A stretch of DNA of 64,000 bases, from contig JAXMBK010000006.1 of assembly GCA_046349935.1 (NCBI GenBank), forward strand, positions 186,001-250,000, written 5' to 3'. Below, one piece after another: positions 34,835 to 42,554 of this stretch; position 1 is the stretch's first letter, and each line of letters begins with the position of its first letter. The translations under genes were made by a program, and so were the position numbers. A model generated the notes under the pieces. The model ran no database searches and was not told where the DNA came from. It saw nothing but the letters and a program-made list of their open reading frames with translations. The stretch comes from CAIXSC01 sp046349935. Its GTDB lineage: Bacteria > Planctomycetota > Planctomycetia > Pirellulales > Pirellulaceae.

Positions 34835-35347
34835 CTATTTGGCCCTGGGAGCGGCGGGACGGAATGTGTCCGCCGGCGTCGCCGCCAGCATTGCTGCTGG
34901 CGTCATGCGTCGCGGACGCATGTTGTCAACGCCGGGTGACTTCCCGTCGCGGTGCTGTGCCCCCGCGAGCTGCTGTGCCCCCGCGAGGTGCTGTGCCCCA
35001 AATAGGGGTAGCGCCCCGTAGATGCGCGGAGCTGCGGTACGGGCGGCGGCGGCTGCATCTGCTTTTGCTGCATCTGCTTTTGCGGCATCTGCTTTTGCGG
35101 CATCTGCTTGCGCCGACCATGGGTTACAGGCTTCGCGGTGCGAGCGGCCGGGATTCGAAGGCGAATCACACGAGCTGCTAACACACGAGCTGCTTACCCA
35201 GGAGCTGCTTACCCAAGAGCGCGCAACCCCTACCGTGCCAAGATCTACGCTTACGCGACGATGACCACGCTGTTGAATCGCCTTGACGCCGGCCTTCTTC
35301 AGACCCTGGACGTGCAACTTCGCGACAACATGAATCTCGTGACGCAT
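34835..35347 (-). CDS. Low-complexity repeat-rich ORF (uncertain)
   Basis: A possible 170-residue product. The ATG at 35347 has a purine tract (CAGGGGGG) about 6-11 nt upstream. The first 43 residues (MRHEIHVVAKLHVQGLKKAG and onward) look like ordinary basic protein. The rest comes from three separate DNA repeat arrays, all with units divisible by three: about 35176-35237 (15-nt units, giving WVSSS repeats), about 35053-35112 (15-nt units, giving KADAA repeats) and about 34937-34994 (18-nt units, giving LAGAQ repeats). The array periods keep all frames open, so overlapping frames on this strand are equally possible, for example one giving KQMPQ and GHSTSRG repeats. No family is recognised. 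Confidence 0.35.
   Translation of the reverse strand: MRHEIHVVAKLHVQGLKKAGVKAIQQRGHRRVSVDLGTVGVARSWVSSSWVSSSCVSSSCDSPSNPGRSHREACNPWSAQADAAKADAAKADAAKADAAAAARTAAPRIYGALPLFGAQHLAGAQQLAGAQHRDGKSPGVDNMRPRRMTPAAMLAATPADTFRPAAPRAK
34937..34994. repeat. 18-nt tandem repeat array
   Basis: About three units of GTGCTGTGCCCCCGCGAG-like sequence, with variation at the edges and in the middle unit (CTGCTGTG). Confidence 0.75.
35053..35112. repeat. 15-nt tandem repeat array
   Basis: Four units of GCTGCATCTGCTTTT, the last two as GCGGCATCTGCTTTT or GCGGCATCTGCTTGC. Confidence 0.8.
35172..35231. repeat. 15-nt tandem repeat array, second type
   Basis: Units ACACGAGCTGCTAAC, ACACGAGCTGCTTAC, CCAGGAGCTGCTTAC and a degenerate CCAAGAGCGCGCAAC. 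Confidence 0.75.
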
Positions 35348-35727
35348 GGTAGACCCCCCTGCGTGGCTCCACGCAGAATGAGAGAACCTCGAACCAACGT
35401 AAAAAACACTTGGAAACCGAAGAGCTTCGATTTCGCTGCCATCCTATACCAATGTCCAGCTCGCTGTCCAATGAAACAGGGTGGTCTGAGTGGGGTGACA
35501 GGGGAATGTTCGGACAGGTTCAGGGGGCGACCGAAAAAATCTTGCAAATTTTGCGGAGCCTGGGGAACTGGCCGCTTTTTCCCCGCTTCCCGGGCGTGGC
35601 AGGCCGTTTTTCGACCTTGTCGCAACCTGACGGTTTCTGTATTCCTTGCCCGCCGCCCGCCAAACCGGCTGACAGGTGCTGCGTGGGACGGGTCAGGTCA
35701 AGGATTTTTCGTGGGGAAGAGTAAGGC
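35348..35727. other. Intergenic region upstream of the POTRA gene
   Basis: About 380 bp with divergent genes on either side. Less GC-rich than its surroundings in parts (AAATCTTGCAAATTTTGC near 35538) and therefore likely to hold promoters for both sides, but no clear -35/-10 pair or operator could be fixed by eye. Open frames here have no start signals or family resemblance. Confidence 0.5.
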
Positions 35728-37221
35728 ATGACGCCCAAGCATTGGATTTTGCTGGTCGCACTCGTCGGTGGAGCCGACTCCGCCGTTTGGGGCCAAACTC
35801 CGCCCGGCCCTTTGCCGGCGACGACGCCCTTGCCGCAGGTGCCGCTGGGACCTCCGCCCGTTCCCGACACCGCGCCGCAGCCCGGCCCGTTGCCGGGGGG
35901 CCCCACGAGTCCCTTTGATTCGGGGCCTCCGGCCGCCTCTCCTGCCGCGGGCCCTGGGGCGCCGGTGGGGCCCACGGTCGTCGACGTGGTGGTCCAAGGA
36001 CACAAAAAAGTGTCGCTCAGCAAAGTCTATTCGTACATCCGCACCCGCAAGGGGCGCGAATTCGACGCTCAACTGGTCCAAGGGGACGTCCGCCGGCTGA
36101 ACCAATCCGGCCTCTTCCGCGACGTCCGCACCTTCACCGAAAAGAGCCCCGACGGCGTCTTGGTTCGCTTTGAACTGTTGGAACGCGCGACGGTCGGGTA
36201 CGTGCGGTTCGTCGGCAACCGCGGCGTTCGCGACAAAACGCTGCTCAAGCAGGCCGAACTGAAGGTCGGCGAATCGCTGAATCAATACTCGGTGGAAGAA
36301 GGTCGTCGCAAAGTTCAGGAATACTACCGCAGCAAAGGTTTTCCCAAGGCCGAGGTTTCGATCCTGGAAGGAGACAAGCCGACCGACGAAGGGGTCGTCT
36401 ATGTCTGCAACGAAGGCAACCTGGAACGAATCTCGTCGGTGGAATTCGTCGGCAACACCATCGCGACGGACGACCGCCTGAAGACGCAGATTGAGTCGAA
36501 GCCCGGCTTCTTGTGGTACTTCCTCCGCGGCCAGGTCGACCGCGAAAAGATCGACGCCGATATCGAGAAGCTGACTGCCTACTACCGCAGTCTGGGATTC
36601 TTCCGAGCCCGCATCGGCCGCGAACTGGAATTTGACGATTCGGGCCGTTGGGTCAAGCTGCGATTCGTGATTGACGAAGGACCGCGGTACGTCATTCGCA
36701 ACGTCAGCGTCGTGGGCAACCAAAAGTTCTCCAACGACTCGCTCATGGCGCAACTCGACTTGAAAGCCGGCGAGCACTTCAACCAGGCGAAGATGAATCG
36801 CGACCTCGCGTCCTTACGCGACGCCTACGGAGCTCAGGGGCACGTCTACGCCGACATTCAGGCCGACCCGCGGTTCTTGGAAGAGCCGGGCGAACTGGAC
36901 TTGGTCTACAAGATTAAGGAAGGGGACGTATTTCGAGTCGGGAACATCGGCGTGAACATCGCCGGCGAGTTTCCGCATACTCGACAAAGCGTCGTCATGA
37001 ATCGCATCTCGCTCCGGCCGGGCGACATCCTCGACGTCCGCGAACTGCGCAAGAGCGAACAGCGACTCAAGGGATCGCAACTGTTCGAAACCGACCCCTC
37101 CAAGGGAGCGCCGCCTGAAATCGCCGTCGTTCCGCCCGACGGAATCACGGAAGCGGGCGTCGCCAACAAGCCGCGACCGCGGGCTGGCTCGCGCGCCGCG
37201 CGCGGCCAATCGCCCGACTAG
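35728..37221 (+). CDS. POTRA-only Omp85/BamA-like protein (no beta-barrel)
   Basis: 497 residues. ATG 35728 follows GGGGAAGAG and begins a signal peptide (MTPKHWILLVALVGGADSAV). A Pro/Gly-rich linker to about residue 80 is followed by five POTRA-type repeats: VVDVVVQGHKKVSLSKVYSY with NQSGLFRDVRTF, TVGYVRFVGNRGVRDKTLLK with VQEYYRSKGFPKAEV, RISSVEFVGNTIATDDRLKT with YYRSLGFFRARIG, YVIRNVSVVGNQKFSNDSLM with RDAYGAQGHVYADI, and FRVGNIGVNIAGEFPHTRQS. The protein ends about residue 497 in an Arg-rich tail, where BamA would begin its barrel. The barrel lies in the next gene, 71 bp downstream. Periplasmic POTRA domains bind unfolded outer-membrane proteins, so the two genes probably act together. 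Confidence 0.88.
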   Translation: MTPKHWILLVALVGGADSAVWGQTPPGPLPATTPLPQVPLGPPPVPDTAPQPGPLPGGPTSPFDSGPPAASPAAGPGAPVGPTVVDVVVQGHKKVSLSKVYSYIRTRKGREFDAQLVQGDVRRLNQSGLFRDVRTFTEKSPDGVLVRFELLERATVGYVRFVGNRGVRDKTLLKQAELKVGESLNQYSVEEGRRKVQEYYRSKGFPKAEVSILEGDKPTDEGVVYVCNEGNLERISSVEFVGNTIATDDRLKTQIESKPGFLWYFLRGQVDREKIDADIEKLTAYYRSLGFFRARIGRELEFDDSGRWVKLRFVIDEGPRYVIRNVSVVGNQKFSNDSLMAQLDLKAGEHFNQAKMNRDLASLRDAYGAQGHVYADIQADPRFLEEPGELDLVYKIKEGDVFRVGNIGVNIAGEFPHTRQSVVMNRISLRPGDILDVRELRKSEQRLKGSQLFETDPSKGAPPEIAVVPPDGITEAGVANKPRPRAGSRAARGQSPD

Positions 37222-37292
37222 CTGCCGCACCGCCTCGTTCGCTTCGTCGCCGTTTCCCCTCGCCGCCGCCACAGATCGTCAGGAACCCACGC

Positions 37293-38939
37293 TTGACTCA
37301 CCGCAACAGGACAACCGCCCTCACGCTCGCGATCGTGCTCGCCACGTCGCTGGCGGGCTGCGCTGGTCCGACATTTGTGGCTCAACGTCCGACGCCCTCC
37401 GTGGCGCCGCCGACCGGTTACGCCGCCGCCGCACCTGCCGCCGCCGCCCCCCCCGCCACGGCCGCCGCCCCGGCGTACACGCCGCACACGGCCGCTCCGC
37501 AAACCGTCACTCCGCCGCCGGCCCTCGGCCCCTTCGCCGCCGGACCGACGCGCGTTCCCGGCGAAGCGCCGACCTTGGCCGCCGCTCCGCCGGCCGCCCC
37601 AGGAGTCGCCGAGTCGCCTCGACCGATCGTGCGCGGACAAGATCCCGGCTACCAGCCGCCCGCCTATCAACCGCCCGCCTACCAACCCCCCGCGGGCGCC
37701 GGCGCTGGCGGGTACGGCACGGCCGGCGCCTATGGTGCGCCGCCGCCGGCGACCGGCGTCGCTCCCGCCTCGAACCCCGCTTGGACGCTCCCCGGCGGAA
37801 CGGGCGCGAATCCGTACGGCGATGTGCCCGCCGGGCCCGTGGCCGAAATGCAACCCGCCGGCAGCTTCGCCGACATCATCGCCAACGTCACCGAAACACA
37901 GACCGGCCGCTTTCAGTTCGGCGTCGGCATCAACTCCGACGCCGGCGTGACGGGTCAGATCGTCATCGACGAACGCAACTTTGACTGGCAGCGAGTGCCT
38001 CACAGCTTCGACGAAGTGATCAACGGCACCGCGTGGCGCGGCGCCGGTCAAGGCTTCCGCATCGAAGCCATGCCGGGCAATCAAGTGCAACGGTACATGG
38101 TGAGCTTCACCGAACCCTATCTGTTCGGCTACTCGCCGATCAGCCTCAGCCTGAGCGCGTTCTACTTCACTCGCGCCTACTTCGACTACGACGAAGAACG
38201 GCTCGGCGGACGCGCCGCGCTCGGTTACCGCCTGGGGCCCGATCTGTCGATCGCCGGCGCCCTACGCGCCGAAAGCGTCGACATCACCAACCCGCGCGTC
38301 CTCGGCGTCCCCGAACTCGATCGCATCCTCGGACAAAGCGAACTGTACACGGGCCGAGTGACGTTGACGCACGACACGCGCGACATTCCGTTCTTCCCGA
38401 CGGAAGGCCACTACTTCGAACTGGCCTTGGAACAAGCGTTCGGCACGTTCGATTATCCGCGAGCGGAAATCGACTATCGGCGGTATTTCTTGATCCGCGA
38501 ACGCCCCGACAATTCGGGGCGACACACGCTGGCCTTCAGCGGCAAGCTGGGCTTCTCGGGAACGGACACGCCGATGTACGAAAACTACTTCGCGGGCGGT
38601 TACTCCACGCTCCGCGGCTTCGACTTCCGCGGCGCTTCGCCCGTCTCGGGCGGCGTGATCGTCGGCGGTCAGTTCCGGTTCCTTGGTTCGGCCGAGTACT
38701 TCTTCCCGCTGACGGCGGACGACATGGTCAAGGGGGTCGTTTTCTGCGACGTCGGCACCGTCGAACAACAGATCGAAGTCGACTGGGGCAACTTCCGCGT
38801 CGCTCCAGGTTTTGGGTTGCGCATCAACATCCCGGCGCTGGGCCCGGCCCCGCTGGCGCTCGACTTCGCCGTTCCGGTCGCTCACGCTCCCACGGACAAC
38901 ATCCAGAACTTCAGCTTCTTCTTCGGCTTCGGCCGCTAA
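37293..38939 (+). CDS. Omp85/BamA C-terminal beta-barrel protein with lipobox
   Basis: 548 residues. The only start that includes the signal peptide is a TTG at 37293, with AGGA upstream. The N-terminus MTHRNRTTALTLAIVLATSL runs into the lipobox LAGC, so it may be lipidated. Residues about 25-180 are a Pro/Ala-rich linker with three PAYQP units. From about 195 (GRFQFGVGINSDAGVTGQIV) to the end there is the bacterial surface antigen/Omp85 barrel: YMVSFTEPYLFGYSPISLSL, the GGYSTLRGFDFRG motif (the VRGF-like lid-lock element of BamA), and the C-terminal strand ending FSFFFGFGR. It lacks POTRA domains, which are in the gene before. The 3' end overlaps the convergent oxidoreductase gene by 29 nt. 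Confidence 0.87.
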   Translation: MTHRNRTTALTLAIVLATSLAGCAGPTFVAQRPTPSVAPPTGYAAAAPAAAAPPATAAAPAYTPHTAAPQTVTPPPALGPFAAGPTRVPGEAPTLAAAPPAAPGVAESPRPIVRGQDPGYQPPAYQPPAYQPPAGAGAGGYGTAGAYGAPPPATGVAPASNPAWTLPGGTGANPYGDVPAGPVAEMQPAGSFADIIANVTETQTGRFQFGVGINSDAGVTGQIVIDERNFDWQRVPHSFDEVINGTAWRGAGQGFRIEAMPGNQVQRYMVSFTEPYLFGYSPISLSLSAFYFTRAYFDYDEERLGGRAALGYRLGPDLSIAGALRAESVDITNPRVLGVPELDRILGQSELYTGRVTLTHDTRDIPFFPTEGHYFELALEQAFGTFDYPRAEIDYRRYFLIRERPDNSGRHTLAFSGKLGFSGTDTPMYENYFAGGYSTLRGFDFRGASPVSGGVIVGGQFRFLGSAEYFFPLTADDMVKGVVFCDVGTVEQQIEVDWGNFRVAPGFGLRINIPALGPAPLALDFAVPVAHAPTDNIQNFSFFFGFGR

Positions 38940-39948
38940 CCAACCACTCCGCTTGGACCGGCATCAGCTGGTCAAGCGCGGCGGGATCAAACTGCGTCGC
39001 CTCGTCGATGACGGCGGCGACGCTCGGATCAAGCGACGCCGCGTCGCCGTCGCCGACCAACAGAGCGCCGAACAGCGACGCTCCTCGAAAGTCGACGCCG
39101 CGCAAATCGGCGCCGCGGAAGTCGGCCCCTTCGACGTCCGCCCCGCAGAACTTGGCGCGGCGCAGGTCGGAGCGGCGAAAGCGAGCGTTTGAGAGATTGG
39201 CGAACGAGAAGTCCGCGTCGGTCAACTGCGTCCGGCTGAAGTCGGCATCGCGGAGTACGGCTCGCGTCGCCTGCAAGCCGCTTAGATCGCGTCCGGACGC
39301 GTCGAGTCCGCGAGCCGATCGGTCGACCAGGTCGCGCTGCACGAGAATCCGCGACGACTCGGCTCGAGTCAATTCGGGGGCCAGAAACCGCTGCTCCTGC
39401 CAAGGATCCGCCTCGTTGTGATACCCGGCCTCCGCCTCCCAGTATCCCAACCGATCTTCGGCCAGAACTTCGATCTCCGCCAGCCACTTCAGGCTCTTGT
39501 AAAAGTACTTGCCGGGAACGATCACGCGCAGAGGGCCGCCATGAGCCGGTTCCAAGGGGCGGCCTTGCCAAGCCCAGACGACGAGCGGATCCAGCCTCCG
39601 AACGTCGTCCAGCGACAGCGAAGTGCTGTGGCGGCGCTCGCTGCACGCGATCAGGGAGACAAACCGCGCGTCGCGGCGGAGTTGGCACTGATCCAGCAAC
39701 CCGACGAGCGGCAAGCCCGTCCAACGGACTTCCGGCATCGACCAGCGCGTGACGCAGTGGATGTCGATCTGGCGTTCCACCGTCGGCAACGCCTGCAGCG
39801 CCGCCAGGGACCAGGTACAGGCGGTGTCCACGCAGCCGTGGACGTGGACTTCCCAGGGGTCGGTGCGCAGGGCGGGAGCGCGTTCGCCGACGATCGGCCA
39901 ACGGCCAGGCGCCGCCCACTGCTGGCCGGGCGGAAGTTTGGCGGTCAT
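38911..39948 (-). CDS. Sulfite-oxidase-like molybdopterin protein with pentapeptide-repeat tail
   Basis: 345 residues from ATG 39948; a TTG 21 nt upstream is possible. The N-terminal 200 residues are an oxidoreductase molybdopterin-binding domain: WEVHVHGCVDTACTWSLAAL, then IDIHCVTRWSMPEVRWTGLP with Cys65 as the expected Mo-cofactor ligand, GGPLRVIVPGKYFYKSLKWL, and LGYWEAEAGYHNEADPW. Residues about 214-310 are pentapeptide repeats (LRDADFSRTQLTDADFSF, FRGADLRGVDFRGASLFGA). There is no signal peptide, so it is probably cytoplasmic unless piggy-backed. Such domains catalyse redox chemistry on sulfite, sulfoxides or related substrates. The repeat tail could mediate binding to a partner. The fusion is unusual in my experience. 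Confidence 0.83.
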   Translation of the reverse strand: MTAKLPPGQQWAAPGRWPIVGERAPALRTDPWEVHVHGCVDTACTWSLAALQALPTVERQIDIHCVTRWSMPEVRWTGLPLVGLLDQCQLRRDARFVSLIACSERRHSTSLSLDDVRRLDPLVVWAWQGRPLEPAHGGPLRVIVPGKYFYKSLKWLAEIEVLAEDRLGYWEAEAGYHNEADPWQEQRFLAPELTRAESSRILVQRDLVDRSARGLDASGRDLSGLQATRAVLRDADFSRTQLTDADFSFANLSNARFRRSDLRRAKFCGADVEGADFRGADLRGVDFRGASLFGALLVGDGDAASLDPSVAAVIDEATQFDPAALDQLMPVQAEWLVSGRSRRRS

Positions 39949-39983
39949 GGGGCCACTTTCAAGCGTCAAGGGGTCGGTTTAGG

Positions 39984-40820
39984 ATGGAAACCATGGTCGC
40001 TGTACACTTGAGTTGCCCGCATTGTACTGGAATTCTGCAGGTGGAATCCCACCACGCGGGGCTTCAGGTGACATGTCCGAACTGCCTCGGCGTCATCACC
40101 GTGCCGCCGCTGGGCCCCGAATATGGCGCGCCCGAACATAACGCGCCCGGGTATGGCGGGCCGCCGGTCCCCGCGCCGCCGCCGTCCGAACCGTTGTCGC
40201 TGTCCTGCCCCGTCTGTACCGGCGTCTTCCAGGTGCTGCCGGAAATGGCCGGCCAACAGGTCGGCTGTCCGCATTGCCAGAACGCCGTCACGGTGCCCAG
40301 TTGGGGCCCGACGCCTTCGGCGGGCTATCCGGCTCCCAGCTACCCCGCCCCGCCGCCGCCCGCCCCGCCTGTTCCCTACTCGCCGCCGCCGCAGTTCGAA
40401 GCGCCCCCCGTTTCCGCACCGCAGATTCCCGCACCGCAGATTCCGGCGCCTCCCCCGCCCCCGCTACGGCCCGCACCGCCGCCGCCCGCGCCACAGCTGC
40501 CCGCGCCGCCGCAGCCGCCCGCGCCAGTTTCGGCGCCCGCCGCCCCCAGCCCGCCCGTATCCCCGTTAACTCCTAAACCGGTCACGCCCAAGCCGGTCAC
40601 GCCCAAGCCGGTCGCGCCCAAGCCGTTAGAACCGACAGGGCCGATTACGCCCGTTTCGGAGAAGCCCAAGACGATCGGCCGCGGGCAGGAGAAAGTCGAA
40701 CTGCGCAAACTGACGCCCGAAGAACGCGCTCAGCGGCGACGCACGCGGAACCTCGTCATGGGCTCCGCCTTCGTCGTGCTGCTGTTGATCATCTTCATCG
40801 TGCTGTTGCGAATGGGCTAG
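39984..40820 (+). CDS. Zinc-ribbon, proline-rich tail-anchored membrane protein
   Basis: 278 residues; starts at 39984 or at an ATG 9 nt later (39993), both with partial purine tracts upstream. It has two CxxC-x(n)-CxxC ribbons: CPHC at residues 11-14 with CPNC near 32, and CPVC near 75 with CPHC near 96. A very long Pro/Ala linker (about residues 110-225) carries the repeated KPVTPKPV unit. The sequence ends in a basic stretch and one TM (LVMGSAFVVLLLIIFIVLLR), so the zinc ribbons face the cytoplasm on a tether. Similar proteins are frequent in Planctomycetes but their function is unknown. It starts 35 bp from the divergent oxidoreductase gene. Confidence 0.8.
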   Translation: METMVAVHLSCPHCTGILQVESHHAGLQVTCPNCLGVITVPPLGPEYGAPEHNAPGYGGPPVPAPPPSEPLSLSCPVCTGVFQVLPEMAGQQVGCPHCQNAVTVPSWGPTPSAGYPAPSYPAPPPPAPPVPYSPPPQFEAPPVSAPQIPAPQIPAPPPPPLRPAPPPPAPQLPAPPQPPAPVSAPAAPSPPVSPLTPKPVTPKPVTPKPVAPKPLEPTGPITPVSEKPKTIGRGQEKVELRKLTPEERAQRRRTRNLVMGSAFVVLLLIIFIVLLRMG

Positions 40821-40831
40821 CCAGCCGGACG

Positions 40832-41404
40832 CTAGCTCGGCGGCGCCAGCCGAGCACTTTCACCGCTCGACGCCTGCGGCGGGTCATCCAGAATCTGCTG
40901 GATGGTGAGGTCGCTGCGCCAATCGCGCATCAGTTTGAGGATTCGCTCCAGCGGCACTCGGTGCGTCAGGCGACTGCGTCGATGCAGTTGTTGGGCCAAA
41001 TCCTCGAGCACCGGCCAAGTCGCCGGCCGATACTTCAGCAACACGCGGATATCTTGCCACCAGGGCGAGTCGGGTTCGGCCAGTTCCACTTCGTAACCGC
41101 GGTCGCGAGCCAGCCGCGCGTAGCGGCGCGTTTCGTCATTCAGTCCATTGCCTCGATCGACGACGATCGGGGACCGCCCCAACGCGAGCGCCTCGTTGAA
41201 GCGTTGAAAGTTCCAGGCTCGCGCGTCGTCCAACCGCGCTTCGTGATAGACATAGCGTTCGACGCCGTCGTCCCCGACCTCGCAGAAGAAGCGATCGGTT
41301 TCCAACACGACGCCTTCGTCGCCTGCCAAGCGCAGCGCACGGTGACTCTTGCCGCTCGAGGGCAGCCCGCGCATCAGATAAACGATTCGACGCCGTGTGT
41401 TCAT
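40832..41404 (-). CDS. P-loop kinase-like protein (N4BP2L/AAA_33 family)
   Basis: 190 residues from ATG 41404. The long open frame upstream of this runs antisense-like through the metallophosphatase gene and is ignored. Walker A is MRGLPSSGKSH at the N-terminus. The remainder follows the N4BP2L/T4 polynucleotide-kinase-like pattern: LETDRFF, YHEARLDDARAWNFQRFNEA, SPIVVDRGN, GYEVELAEPDSPWW and HRVPLERILKLMRDW. The family phosphorylates nucleic-acid ends or small molecules. The substrate is not established here. It is the last gene of the twelve-gene minus-strand cluster, 25 bp after the metallophosphatase, and convergent with the zinc-ribbon gene (11 bp apart). Confidence 0.8.
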   Translation of the reverse strand: MNTRRRIVYLMRGLPSSGKSHRALRLAGDEGVVLETDRFFCEVGDDGVERYVYHEARLDDARAWNFQRFNEALALGRSPIVVDRGNGLNDETRRYARLARDRGYEVELAEPDSPWWQDIRVLLKYRPATWPVLEDLAQQLHRRSRLTHRVPLERILKLMRDWRSDLTIQQILDDPPQASSGESARLAPPS

Positions 41405-41429
41405 CTGTTCGACATCCCCGGCCCCAACC

Positions 41430-42554
41430 TTACGCGCGCCATACTTGAGGCGTCCAGGCCCCGTTTTCCCACCGGTCTTTCGTGTGGTACTCGCGGACCG
41501 ACATCCGACCGTCGCGCAGTTCGACGTAGAAAAAGGCCTGCGTGTCGCTATTGAAGTGACTCGCGTTGTCCGTATTGAACACGGCGATTCCCGAGTCGCC
41601 CTTGGTGGACTGGCCGTCCCAGCGCAGGACAGCTCGCCCATGCGTATGTCCGTAGAAGATCCCTGCAACGCGATACGAGCGAATGGCGTCATAGAACGCG
41701 CGCACGTCGCAGGGATCCCATTCCTTGGAGTCGGCCGGCTGATTTGGATCGCAGACGCCCGTGTACCGCGCCACATCGACATGGTGCGTCAGGACCACGG
41801 GGCGCCCCGATTGGCCGACGTGTTTCGCCAAATCGGCCACCAGGAATTCATAGCTGTCGAGCGCCGCATACCGGCGTTTGCGTGCTGCGGCGGGCGAGTC
41901 GCCGACGATCAGCCCCAAATTGACGAAATGGACTCCGTTCCAATCCCATGAGTAATGGACGCCGTTTTTTGACAACCCGACGAGCCCCTGGCGACGCGAG
42001 TTTCGTTCGCGGATCTGCTCGATCGCCAAGCCGACGCCGCGAGGCGCATCATGATTGCCGGCGATTTCGTAGACAGGGTACTTCAATAGTCCGTCGCGAC
42101 CATCGAGTCCATAGTCGGCGACGAACCCGCGCCATTCGGTCGCTTGCATCGCGCGTTGCAGGTCGCCCTGTTTGTCCCCCGTATCGATCACGTCCCCAGC
42201 GTGGATGACGCCCTGGGGCGTCGCCACGACGCCGCCGCCGGCCGCGGCGGGGATCTCCGTCCCCGGGAGCCGATTGAGCGTTTCGACGAGTCGTCGGCAA
42301 ACGTCGCGCGACCGCGTCTCCAATTCTCCCGGCGATTCGCGCTGCGCGAAGTAATGCGTGTCGCTCACGACGAAGAACGCCGCCTCGACCGGCGTCGTCG
42401 CCGTCCCGTCGGCCTGCTGCGCCCAGACCGCATCTCGTCCCCCTCCCCCGACTCCGACGCCCGCCAGCGCGACGCCGGCGCCTTGCAGAAAGCGACGCCG
42501 ACTAGCGCGCAGGTCGATCGAACCCCATGCCGCATCTCGCCGCCCGTCACTCAT
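41430..42554 (-). CDS. Tat-exported calcineurin-like metallophosphatase
   Basis: 374 residues from ATG 42554, whose first bases overlap the stop of the preceding TPR gene (ATGAGTGA), implying translational coupling. The N-terminus holds a twin-arginine signal (SRRRFLQGAGVALAGVGVG). Phosphoesterase motifs appear in order: FVVSDTHYF, GDVIDTGD, EIAGNHDAP, VVLTHHVDVAR and YGHTHGR, so the dinuclear metal site is complete. The C-terminal part (GIAVFNTDNASHFNSD, VELRDGRMSVREYHTKDRWE) resembles secreted calcineurin-type enzymes. Activity on phosphomonoesters, phosphodiesters or nucleotides in the periplasm is expected; the substrate is unknown. It belongs to the ExbB/ExbD cluster. Confidence 0.9.
   Translation of the reverse strand: MSDGRRDAAWGSIDLRASRRRFLQGAGVALAGVGVGGGGRDAVWAQQADGTATTPVEAAFFVVSDTHYFAQRESPGELETRSRDVCRRLVETLNRLPGTEIPAAAGGGVVATPQGVIHAGDVIDTGDKQGDLQRAMQATEWRGFVADYGLDGRDGLLKYPVYEIAGNHDAPRGVGLAIEQIRERNSRRQGLVGLSKNGVHYSWDWNGVHFVNLGLIVGDSPAAARKRRYAALDSYEFLVADLAKHVGQSGRPVVLTHHVDVARYTGVCDPNQPADSKEWDPCDVRAFYDAIRSYRVAGIFYGHTHGRAVLRWDGQSTKGDSGIAVFNTDNASHFNSDTQAFFYVELRDGRMSVREYHTKDRWENGAWTPQVWRA

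Noticed and set aside
35053..35112. CRISPR-like array
   Set aside because: Units are directly adjacent 15-mers without spacers. It is a simple tandem repeat.
40835..40855. Hairpin GCTCGGC/GCCGAGC between convergent genes as terminator
   Set aside because: It lies within the last codons of the minus-strand gene and has no proper T-run. May help end transcription but cannot be claimed.
41405..41782. Longer N-terminus for the P-loop kinase-like protein
   Set aside because: It lies within the metallophosphatase gene in another frame. The kinase homology starts at 41404.
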